This document shows positions 44,657 to 51,876 of a stretch of 64,000 nucleotides of DNA, piece by piece. Location: contig JBBAAO010000001.1 in NCBI GenBank assembly GCA_041658205.1, forward strand, positions 2,418,001 through 2,482,000. The letters run 5' to 3'. This DNA comes from Bacteroidota bacterium. Lineage in GTDB: Bacteria; Bacteroidota; Ignavibacteria; UBA10030; UBA8401. A program made the translations under genes and the position numbers. The first letter of the stretch is position 1. Each line of letters opens with the position of its first letter. The notes under the pieces were generated by a model. The model was not told the origin of the DNA. It saw nothing but the letters and a program-made list of their open reading frames with translations, and searched no databases.

Positions 44657-45925
44657 ATGAAAAAATTCCTCCTTTCCTCCTTTGTAGTGATTGGTCTTCT
44701 TTTCGCTGAACAACCGATCCATGTTCTCACCGTCAACAGCAGTATCAATCCCACAACGTATGATTATCTGAAACATGGAATTGACTACGCGAAGAACAAT
44801 AATGCACAAGCCATTATTATAGAGTTGAATACTCCCGGTGGATTACTTCAATCTACACGCGACATTGTTACGGAATTTTTGAATTCTAAAATCCCAATTA
44901 TTGTATACGTTTCCCCGCAAGGTTCGCGTGCTGCATCGGCGGGAGTGTTTATCACCATGGCTGCACATATCGCCGTGATGGCACCTGGAACAAATATCGG
45001 TGCCGCTCATCCTGTCAGCGGACAGGGAGCGATGGATTCCGTCATGTCCGGAAAAGTAACAAATGATGCCGCAGCATTTATTCGAACAATCTCTGAAAAA
45101 CGAAACCGGAATGTGGAATGGGCTGAGGATGCCGTCCGCAACAGTGTATCCATTACGGAAACGGAAGCATTGAAAAAAAATGTCATCGACTTCATCGCTT
45201 CCAATCGTGCAGCGCTTTTGGATTCTCTCAATGGAAGAACGATCATCATTGAGCGCGACACAATCACGCTTGCAACAACACATGCGGCCATTGAAGAACA
45301 CGAAATGAACTGGCAATACGAAATGCTCAATATGCTGAGTGACCCGAATATCTCTTACATCCTGTTCCTCATCGGCATTTATGGAATCTTTTTTGAGCTC
45401 TACAATCCCGGCTCAGTTTTTCCGGGAGTCGTCGGTGCAATTGCCATGATCCTAGCACTTTATTCGATGCAAACTCTGCCGCTTAATTATGCAGGACTCG
45501 CACTGATCTTTGTCGGCATTATTTTGTTCATACTGGAAATTAAAATTACGAGTTATGGTTTATTATCAGTCGGCGGAGCGGTGGCACTATTTTTCGGGTC
45601 AATCATGTTGTATCAGAATGATGAGCCGCTGGAATTTGTTGAAGTATCTCTTTCGCTCATCATTCCGTTGGTCATTGCCACTGCGTTGTTCTTTGCATTC
45701 GTGATTGGCGCAGGGTTACGAGCGCAAAAACGAAAAGTTGATATGGGTGAACAAGGCATGATCGGTGCCGAAGGCGTTGCGGTCACTCTGCTGAATCCAA
45801 CCGGACAAGTTCGCGTACAAGGAGAAACTTGGGGCGCAGAAAGTGTTGATGGTAAGATTGTAATGGATACAAAAGTAACAGTAACGGAAATTCATGGATT
45901 GTTGTTAAAAGTAAGAAAATTATAA
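44657..45925 (+). CDS. nfeD: NfeD-type membrane serine protease (ClpP-class)
   Basis: A 422-residue long-form NfeD protein with signal peptide MKKFLLSSFVVIGLLFA. Residues about 25-230 form a ClpP/crotonase-fold serine protease: IIIELNTPGGLLQSTRDIV, VYVSPQGSRAASAGVFITMA with the catalytic Ser in SAG, and APGTNIGAAHPVSG. Four or five membrane helices follow, then a C-terminal OB-fold (GEQGMIGAEGVAVTLLNPTG). Known relatives (PH1510) cleave the hydrophobic tail of stomatin, and a slipin gene follows directly, so the classical protease-stomatin pair is present. Upstream sequence shows no strong ribosome site. Confidence 0.93.
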   Translation: MKKFLLSSFVVIGLLFAEQPIHVLTVNSSINPTTYDYLKHGIDYAKNNNAQAIIIELNTPGGLLQSTRDIVTEFLNSKIPIIVYVSPQGSRAASAGVFITMAAHIAVMAPGTNIGAAHPVSGQGAMDSVMSGKVTNDAAAFIRTISEKRNRNVEWAEDAVRNSVSITETEALKKNVIDFIASNRAALLDSLNGRTIIIERDTITLATTHAAIEEHEMNWQYEMLNMLSDPNISYILFLIGIYGIFFELYNPGSVFPGVVGAIAMILALYSMQTLPLNYAGLALIFVGIILFILEIKITSYGLLSVGGAVALFFGSIMLYQNDEPLEFVEVSLSLIIPLVIATALFFAFVIGAGLRAQKRKVDMGEQGMIGAEGVAVTLLNPTGQVRVQGETWGAESVDGKIVMDTKVTVTEIHGLLLKVRKL

Positions 45926-45933
45926 AATCGATT

Positions 45934-45984
45934 AAGTTGATCGTCACCTCTACGAGGTCGTAGACCTTAAAGGTGACAGTCAAC
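45934..45984. repeat. 51-bp palindromic repeat, copy 3
   Basis: AGTTGATCGTCACC...GGTGACAGTCAACT, 51 bp, the same family as 43129-43179. It lies between nfeD and the slipin gene, 9 bp after the nfeD stop, so a transcript of the pair would contain this hairpin. Confidence 0.85.
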
Positions 45985-46016
45985 TTTGAATGTTTCCTAA
46001 ATAAAGGAGAATTACA

Positions 46017-46796
46017 ATGGACGGAATGTTTGGTTTAATGCTCTTGGTCGCATTTTCTGCGGTCATTCTTTTTAATCTCATCAAAGTTTTATCCGAGTAC
46101 GAACGGGGAGTCATCTTTCGTCTTGGCCGGCTGCTTGCCGTAAAAGGACCGGGACTTATTATCCTTATCCCAGGAATTGACCGCATGGTCAAAGTCAGTC
46201 TTCGCACTGTCGTTCTCGATGTTCCTCCTCAAGATGTGATTACCAAAGACAACGTTTCAATTAAGGTAAATGCAGTCGTTTATTTCCGCGTTGTTCAACC
46301 GGACAAGGCAATTGTTAGTGTGGAAAACTACATTTATGCGACATCACAACTTGCACAAACAACGTTGCGAAGTATTTTAGGACAATTTGAATTAGATGAT
46401 CTGCTCGCGCAGCGGGATAAAATCAACCACGAATTGCAAATCATTATCGATAATCATACCGAACCGTGGGGAATTAAGATTGCAAATGTTGAAGTAAAAC
46501 AGATCGATCTGCCGCCGGAGATGCAACGCGCAATGGCGAAGCAAGCAGAAGCAGAACGTGAACGTCGCGCAAAAGTGGTTCATGCCGAAGGTGAATTACA
46601 AGCAAGTGTTAAATTAGGTGAAGCGGCAGCAGTGATCAATAAAAATCCGATCGCATTACAGCTCCGATATTTACAGACATTAACGGAGATTGCTTCGGAA
46701 AACAGTTCAACAGTGATCTTCCCGCTGCCGATGGAATTATTGAAACCTTTTTTGAGCATGGGAAACGGTAACGAAACTAAATCGCTGAAGAAATAA
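46017..46796 (+). CDS. Slipin family (stomatin/prohibitin-like) membrane protein
   Basis: A 259-residue protein with an N-terminal membrane hairpin ([17 protein letters not shown]) and a full SPFH/stomatin domain: [40 protein letters not shown] and [19 protein letters not shown] coiled-coil segment ([20 protein letters not shown]) follows and a proline-containing end ([10 protein letters not shown]). It scaffolds ordered membrane patches and is the likely substrate or partner of the upstream NfeD. The ribosome site AAAGGAGAATTAC is strong and lies after the palindromic repeat, so translation can be independent. Confidence 0.94.
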   Translation: MDGMFGLMLLVAFSAVILFNLIKVLSEYERGVIFRLGRLLAVKGPGLIILIPGIDRMVKVSLRTVVLDVPPQDVITKDNVSIKVNAVVYFRVVQPDKAIVSVENYIYATSQLAQTTLRSILGQFELDDLLAQRDKINHELQIIIDNHTEPWGIKIANVEVKQIDLPPEMQRAMAKQAEAERERRAKVVHAEGELQASVKLGEAAAVINKNPIALQLRYLQTLTEIASENSSTVIFPLPMELLKPFLSMGNGNETKSLKK

Positions 46797-46806
46797 CTTT
46801 CAATGT

Positions 46807-46834
46807 GTGGAGACGGATCTAGAGCCGTCTCCAC
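46807..46834. terminator. Hairpin after the slipin gene
   Basis: Perfect 10-bp stem GTGGAGACGG/CCGTCTCCAC with an 8-nt loop, 10 bp after the stop codon. No T-run follows, so it may be a factor-assisted terminator or an mRNA-stabilising hairpin. Confidence 0.55.
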
Positions 46835-46995
46835 TAAAAGGTTGAGCTCTTCCCAAATTCCTGCATTTTTTAACCTGTGTTATTGTAAGTCTGCATAATC
46901 TTCTCTATTTTCGTTCGTCTCAAAAGAAATCGTTACCGTAAATATATTTGATGGACTAGCAGATTCCTCACTTTTACAATCATAGGGTACGGATC

Positions 46996-47769
46996 ATGAC
47001 GAAAAATAAAACGATCGTTTTTATTCATGGACTTTTTCAAAATCCTGAAAGCTGGACCGAATGGAAAAAATATTTTGAGGCAAAAGGGTACATGTGCCAC
47101 ACGCCTGCATATCCGTTTCACGAAGGCAAGCCTTCTGACTTACGCAAGAACATTGATCCAAAGCTTGGCAAGCTCACCTTCGGACAAGTGGTGGATGGCC
47201 TGGCAAACTTTATTTCCTTGTTACCTGAAAAACCCATTCTTATCGGTCACTCAATGGGTGGTCTTGCTGTACAAAAACTCATCGGAATGGAAAAAGGAGT
47301 TGCCGGTATTTGTATTGATTCTGCGCCACCAATCGGCGTTTTCACTACAAGATGGAGTTTTTTAAAAGCGAACCTCCCTACAATTAATCCTTTAAAAGGA
47401 AATTCTGTCTGTGTTCCAAGTGTTGAATGGTTCCATTACGCATTCTGCAATACCATGACGTTGGAGCAAACACAGATTGAATATGATAAATTTGTTGTTC
47501 CTGAAAGCAGAAATATTCCGCGAAGCGGAACATTGAAAGACGGAAAGATTGATTTTAAAAAACCGCACAATCCGTTATTGATTATTGCAGGCGAGAAAGA
47601 CAACATTATTCCCTTCTCACTGAATAAGTCAAATTATAACGCATATAAAGACAAAAATAGTAAACGAGATTTTAAAGTATTTGCCGGCAGAACACACTAC
47701 ATTTGCGGACAGCAAGATTGGGAAGAAGTTGCAGAATATATTTATCAGTGGATTCAAACTATTTCATAA
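46996..47769 (+). CDS. Alpha/beta hydrolase
   Basis: A 257-residue cytosolic serine hydrolase of the alpha/beta fold. The oxyanion region is VFIHGLFQNPESWTEW, the nucleophile elbow GHSMGGLAVQKL, a candidate acid lies in LLIIAGEKDNIIPF, and the catalytic His in FAGRTHYICGQ. The substrate is unknown; relatives include esterases and C-C hydrolases. The length is normal for the family. It is followed by a DUF417 membrane protein 48 bp later. Confidence 0.9.
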   Translation: MTKNKTIVFIHGLFQNPESWTEWKKYFEAKGYMCHTPAYPFHEGKPSDLRKNIDPKLGKLTFGQVVDGLANFISLLPEKPILIGHSMGGLAVQKLIGMEKGVAGICIDSAPPIGVFTTRWSFLKANLPTINPLKGNSVCVPSVEWFHYAFCNTMTLEQTQIEYDKFVVPESRNIPRSGTLKDGKIDFKKPHNPLLIIAGEKDNIIPFSLNKSNYNAYKDKNSKRDFKVFAGRTHYICGQQDWEEVAEYIYQWIQTIS

Positions 47770-47817
47770 CGAGTTAAATAATTCACCATTACTTTACCAC
47801 CATAATCTATTATTGTT

Positions 47818-48237
47818 ATGAAAAAATATTTTCACTCGTTTGGATATTTCATCAGTGTGATCGGCGTAGCGACAGTCTTGATATGGATTGGCGTATTCAA
47901 ATTCACGCCGACTGAGGCAAGAGGAATTGAACCGTTGGTAAAAAACAGTTTTTTAATGAAATGGATGTATAATTATGCCAGTATAGAAATCGTCTCAAAA
48001 GTTGTTGGAAGCATTGAAATACTCACCGCAGTCTGCCTGTTACTCCATTTCTTTTGGAAAAAAGCTGGAATGATTGGAGGATTCTTTGCGGCAATTACGT
48101 TTCTTCTTACGCTGAGTTTTTTGTTTACTACTCCGGGTGTCTTTTCTACGGTGGACGGAGTGCTGATTACGGACTTCTTTATTTTGAAAGATTTGATGGC
48201 TCTAGGAATATCATTTATGGTGTTAGGAAAGAGTTAA
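47818..48237 (+). CDS. DUF417 (RclC/YkgB-like) membrane protein
   Basis: A 139-residue inner-membrane protein with four helices. The N-terminal motif WIGVFKFTPTEARGIEPLVK followed by NSFLMKWMY matches the DUF417 signature; FLFTTPGVFSTVDG and LKDLMALGISF complete it. E. coli RclC of this family takes part in resistance to reactive chlorine; that role cannot be assumed here. It probably shares a transcript with the hydrolase. Confidence 0.87.
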   Translation: MKKYFHSFGYFISVIGVATVLIWIGVFKFTPTEARGIEPLVKNSFLMKWMYNYASIEIVSKVVGSIEILTAVCLLLHFFWKKAGMIGGFFAAITFLLTLSFLFTTPGVFSTVDGVLITDFFILKDLMALGISFMVLGKS

Positions 48238-48401
48238 TTCCCATAAAGATCTCTTTAAATAAGAATGCTATTTATTCAAGGAATCAAAAGAGAGCACTGT
48301 TAGCGGTTGCGTTTTTGCATAGATGGGCTCTTTCTTCTTAAAATATTCTGTTGACATCCATCCTCTGTTAGTTTGACCCATTCAATACCAGTGATAGTAA
48401 T

Positions 48402-48578
48402 AAATGAATGTCCTCGCGGCAAGCCGCTAGGTATCTTGTCATGTCCCGCCTTTCGGATTCCGCATAGCGGGATTCAAAAAGGCGGAACCAGCGTACGCTG
48501 GCATCCAGGTCCTGGATTCCGGCTTTCGCCGGAATGACGCCGCAAGCGGCGGGGAATTAGGCCCTTAAGAGATTAAAT
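48402..48578. repeat. 133-bp dispersed repeat, copy B, with 44-bp nested palindrome
   Basis: Identical to 18469-18601 except for two substitutions and a 44-bp insertion at 48444-48487. The insertion is itself a palindrome (CCGCCTTT near the start, AAAGGCGG near the end) and falls between the first and second hairpins of the element. Very low divergence indicates recent spread or gene conversion. Confidence 0.9.
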
Positions 48579-49056
48579 TTTAAATAGATGAAATTTTTGA
48601 AAACTTCTCGAACAATGTCATTGCGGAAAGTTTTTTTGTCGAAGTCGCGCATTACGGGATCCCGAACAGCGTGATAATCTTGTTTTTTTGTTAATTTATA
48701 TGAGATTGCCCCGCTTTTTGGATTCCGCTCAATTCGGATTCAAAAAACGAAACTTCGTTGTTCCCGCCTGAACACTTGCGGGCAGGTCGCTCCTTGTAAT
48801 GACTTTTTCAGAAGTCTCATAGATATAATTATTTCTTGATTCGATATTGAATAAGATGTACGTTTGTACTACAATGTTGACTGTTCGTCGGCGTCGGCCG
48901 CGAATTGGATTCTGGGATCAGACATTTGTTTCGTTTACTTTTCTCCCCTCCATCCATCCTACGGCTCTGCCGAAAGTTACTTCATAGAAATTTGAGATAC
49001 AGTTATCCGATATGTTGTAAGCATCTAAACCGCATTCCTGTACAGAGAGATGACCG
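48579..49056. repeat. Non-coding intergenic region with repeat debris
   Basis: No plausible gene. It contains palindromic fragments such as CTTGCGGGCAGG, ATTCGGATT-type inverted pieces around 48720-48745, and TATGAGA motifs in opposite orientation near 48700 and 48820, suggesting another degraded element of about 130 bp. The end of the region should contain the promoter of the gene at 49057. Confidence 0.45.
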
Positions 49057-49746
49057 ATGGCTTTACAATCTGTCGATCTGAAATCGTTAAAGAAGAAACT
49101 ATTGACACGACTGATTCTGTTTCCGGTTCTTCTTGGCTCTATATTGCTTCTTTCCGCCGGCACATTCGATTATTGGGAGGTATATGCATATCTGGGTGTA
49201 ATTATTCTTCCTTTGACTGCAGTCGTTACATATTTTCTAAAACATGATCCGGAATTTCTTGAACGGAGAATGAAATTAAAAGAGAAAGAATCGTCACAAA
49301 AAAAAATCGTTTCCTATTCTGCGATTGGATATATCATCGGATTCCTTCTCCCCGGTTTTGATCATCGATATGGTTGGTCGGATATTCCCGTCGACGGAGT
49401 GATCGCAGCAGATATCATTGTACTTCTCTGCTATTTCTTTATTATGTACGTCTTTATGGAAAATCGTTATGCTTCCCGAGTCATAGAAGTGGAAAAACAA
49501 CAAACAGTTATTTCATCCGGCCCGTACGGATATGTACGACATCCTATGTATTTGGGAAGCATTATGATGTTCCTCGCCACTCCAATATCGCTTGGTTCGT
49601 ATTGGGCGTTGATTCCGTTTGCAACAGTTCCGGTGTCCATGGTATTCCGTATCCTCAATGAAGAGAAAGTTTTACGTGAGCAGTTGGATGGTTATCACGA
49701 GTATTGTGTAAAAGTCCGATACAGATTACTTCCGTATCTCTGGTAG
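49057..49746 (+). CDS. Isoprenylcysteine carboxyl methyltransferase-family membrane protein
   Basis: A 229-residue protein with about five membrane helices. The C-terminal catalytic half contains TVISSGPYGYVRHPMYLGSI and RILNEEKVLREQLDGYHEYC, the SAM-binding signature of ICMT-like integral methyltransferases. The longer N-terminus distinguishes it from the shorter relative at 34794. Substrate unknown. The ATG at 49057 is preceded by an AGAGAGATG region that may serve as ribosome site. Confidence 0.88.
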   Translation: MALQSVDLKSLKKKLLTRLILFPVLLGSILLLSAGTFDYWEVYAYLGVIILPLTAVVTYFLKHDPEFLERRMKLKEKESSQKKIVSYSAIGYIIGFLLPGFDHRYGWSDIPVDGVIAADIIVLLCYFFIMYVFMENRYASRVIEVEKQQTVISSGPYGYVRHPMYLGSIMMFLATPISLGSYWALIPFATVPVSMVFRILNEEKVLREQLDGYHEYCVKVRYRLLPYLW

Positions 49747-49809
49747 CGGTTTTAGTTCAGAATGTTTCAAAAACATTCATCGTATTTAAGAGAAAGGAGA
49801 TTATACAAT

Positions 49810-50055
49810 ATGGACATATCAATTATTTTTATCCCTATTCTCCTCGCTACATTAATAATCATTGCTATTCTTTTCTTTGTCATTAATAAGCATAAAGGGC
49901 AAAATAAATTCTCTCCATTGGGAGGATTAGCATTTGGTTTTGTATTAGCTGGGTTGTTTACCGGGGATGACCGGTTTATTGGTTACAGTTTATTGGGCAT
50001 CGGAATATTATTGGCTGGTATTGATATTGTTAGAAAATTGAGACACAAAACGTAA
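49810..50055 (+). CDS. Small membrane protein, uncharacterised
   Basis: About 81 residues. The start is set at 49810 (MDISIIFIPILLATLIIIAI), supported by AAGGAG about 10 bases upstream. Three hydrophobic segments (about 4-24, 38-55, 57-72) occur with GLAFGFVLAGLFTGDDRFIG between. No family recognised. It lies 63 bp downstream of the methyltransferase gene and may be co-transcribed with it. Confidence 0.7.
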   Translation: MDISIIFIPILLATLIIIAILFFVINKHKGQNKFSPLGGLAFGFVLAGLFTGDDRFIGYSLLGIGILLAGIDIVRKLRHKT

Positions 50056-50202
50056 TTGCCCATGTGAATCTCATTAATAAAAAGAAACAAGTCCTCAACT
50101 TTATCACAAATAGAATACCATAACCAGTAATTTCTATTAGGATATTACCTCTACCTCTGCTACATTGTCATTCAATTTCTATCACCCTACAAGTAATAAA
50201 AA

Positions 50203-50577
50203 ATGACTCCTACCAAATCCTTAATGATTCTCGTCGCCGGACCATATCGATCCGGAACGAATGACGATCCTAGTTTAATCGAAGCAAATGTAAAAGCAAT
50301 GACAACAATGGCATTGGAAGTATTCCGGATGGGGCATATGCCCGTATTGGGAGAATGGTTTGCATTGCCGTTGATTGAAGAGGCTGGATCAAAACAGATA
50401 GGCGATGACATTTTCAATGATATCTTTCACCCTATTGCCGTGAAACTGATCGATCATTGCGATGCAGTATTGAGAATCGGCGGGCCATCGAAAGGGGCAG
50501 ATGAAATGGTTGCTACAGCAAAAGCAAAAGGAAAAATTATTTATCTGGATATAGAATCTATTCCGATTATCAATTAG
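50203..50577 (+). CDS. DUF4406-type nucleoside 2-deoxyribosyltransferase-like protein
   Basis: A 124-residue protein. It opens with a Rossmann-type strand LMILVAGPYRSGTNDDPSLI and has the conserved MGHMPVLGEWFALPLI and LIDHCDAVLRIGGPSKGADE segments of DUF4406, a relative of nucleoside 2-deoxyribosyltransferases. The GPSKGAD loop with the acidic residue is the expected nucleotide-binding and catalytic region. Activity unproven. The gene is isolated. Confidence 0.82.
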   Translation: MTPTKSLMILVAGPYRSGTNDDPSLIEANVKAMTTMALEVFRMGHMPVLGEWFALPLIEEAGSKQIGDDIFNDIFHPIAVKLIDHCDAVLRIGGPSKGADEMVATAKAKGKIIYLDIESIPIIN

Positions 50578-50648
50578 AGACAGTTGAAAAAGTCATTGCA
50601 ATGACACCACTCGAGAGTTTTTCAGATTTTTCGATATAGTAAAACCAG

Positions 50649-51302
50649 CTACGACATTACCGCAGTAAAAAATCGTTTTAATTTCACTTCATCCAATTTT
50701 CCGTTTGTTCGCACACTGCTACAGAGATCCACACCGTACGGTTGAACAACATCAATCGCTTCACACACATTCTCACTGTTTAATCCACCAGCAAGAAATA
50801 CCGGTTTATTGACCGATGCAACAATTTGTCGACTCAATTTCCAATCATGTTTTCTTCCCGTCCCCCCCAATTCTTTTACCGTGAGATTTGGATTACCTGA
50901 ATCAAGCAAGATCATATCTACCCAAGGTGCAATAGATTGTGCTTCTTCTACTGAATTGTTATTGAGGACATGAATCACTTGCACAATTGATATTCCGGGA
51001 AGTTCGTTCCGTAATTTAGAATAGACTTCAGTGGAAACAGCATCAACAAGTTGTAGTGTATTTGCTTTTGTTTTCTTTTGTTGAGCAATAATGGATTCCG
51101 CATCCTGTTTGCTCGTCAATAAGAATGTGGCAATCTGTTGCGGAACAGTCGCAATAATTTCTGTAATCAGATCTTCAGAAATTGGTCCAGGACCGCTCGG
51201 CATTGCTGAAACCAGCCCAAGGGCAGAAGCACCATAAGTGATTGCGAGATGTGCTTCTTCAATAGACGATATACAACAGATTTTTACTTTAGGTGTGCTC
51301 AT
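50649..51302 (-). CDS. Divergent phosphoribosylanthranilate isomerase (TrpF)-like protein
   Basis: About 217 residues with the start at 51302 (MSTPKVKICCISSIEEAHLA). The barrel layout is that of TrpF: catalytic Cys in VKICCIS, catalytic Asp in VDMILLDSGN, the phosphate loop PVFLAGGLNSENV and the end YGVDLCSSVRTNGKLDE. The usual GFVFxxxSPR segment after strand 2 is replaced by LGLVSAMPSGPGPI, and no tryptophan gene is adjacent. A TrpF paralogue with another role, or the only TrpF of the genome, are both possible. It lies downstream of a bacilliredoxin gene and a hairpin. Confidence 0.75.
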   Translation of the reverse strand: MSTPKVKICCISSIEEAHLAITYGASALGLVSAMPSGPGPISEDLITEIIATVPQQIATFLLTSKQDAESIIAQQKKTKANTLQLVDAVSTEVYSKLRNELPGISIVQVIHVLNNNSVEEAQSIAPWVDMILLDSGNPNLTVKELGGTGRKHDWKLSRQIVASVNKPVFLAGGLNSENVCEAIDVVQPYGVDLCSSVRTNGKLDEVKLKRFFTAVMS

Positions 51303-51310
51303 AAAAAAAA

Positions 51311-51349
51311 TGCCACAGATCAACAGATTACTCTGTGGTCTCTGTGGCA
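51311..51349. repeat. Inverted repeat between bacilliredoxin and TrpF-like genes
   Basis: TGCCACAGA (51311-51319) and TCTGTGGCA (51341-51349) form a perfect 9-bp stem, 9 bp upstream of the TrpF-like start. The wording (CTCTGTGGTCTCTGTGG) is like the short-repeat inverted repeats around the GxxExxY gene at 35303-35774. A 5-prime leader structure or a mini-element are both possible. Confidence 0.6.
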
Positions 51350-51365
51350 ACATATTTAACCGTAT

Positions 51366-51803
51366 TTACGCTGTTACTTTATTGCCGCAAAATTCATCGA
51401 ATGCTGCAATCAAATCTGCAGCAATTTCATCCGCAATGCGTCCTTCAATCTTGAATCGAGGAATGAAATGAACAAGTTCATTGTCTTTATAGAGAGCAAT
51501 TGAAGGTGATGATGGCGGAATCCCCTGGAGCCATTGTTCACGCAACCGTGCTGTTGCTTCAAGTTCCTGTCCTGCAAATACACTCGCTTTGTGATCTGGT
51601 ACATTCGCATGTTGTAACGCTTTCCGTATTGCTGGCCTTGCTTTTCCTGCAGCACAACCGCAGACGGAATTGACGACAACAAGCAACGTTCCTTTGTTAT
51701 TGCTGATGGTACTATCAACATCTTGTGGTGTATATAATTCTTTAATTCCCAAGTCCAACAGTTCATCACGGAATGGTTGGATCATCACTGGATCGAACGG
51801 CAT
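51366..51803 (-). CDS. Bacilliredoxin, BrxA/BrxB (YphP/YqiW) family
   Basis: A 145-residue thioredoxin-fold protein. The redox motif is NSVCGCAAGKARP (CGC), the family hallmark, and the N-terminus MPFDPVMIQPFRDELLDLG and late segment SIALYKDNELVHFIPR agree in position and length. Characterised members remove bacillithiol from mixed disulfides; in this bacterial group the low-molecular-weight thiol partner has not been read from this window. The DinB-fold protein at 11458 belongs to a superfamily that includes bacillithiol transferases, a weak consistent hint. Confidence 0.93.
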   Translation of the reverse strand: MPFDPVMIQPFRDELLDLGIKELYTPQDVDSTISNNKGTLLVVVNSVCGCAAGKARPAIRKALQHANVPDHKASVFAGQELEATARLREQWLQGIPPSSPSIALYKDNELVHFIPRFKIEGRIADEIAADLIAAFDEFCGNKVTA

Positions 51804-51876
51804 ATTCTTCCTTTATTTTATTGGTAAAAATGATTCTCACTATAGTAACGCAGAAAACGACGAGAAACGTTCCCGA

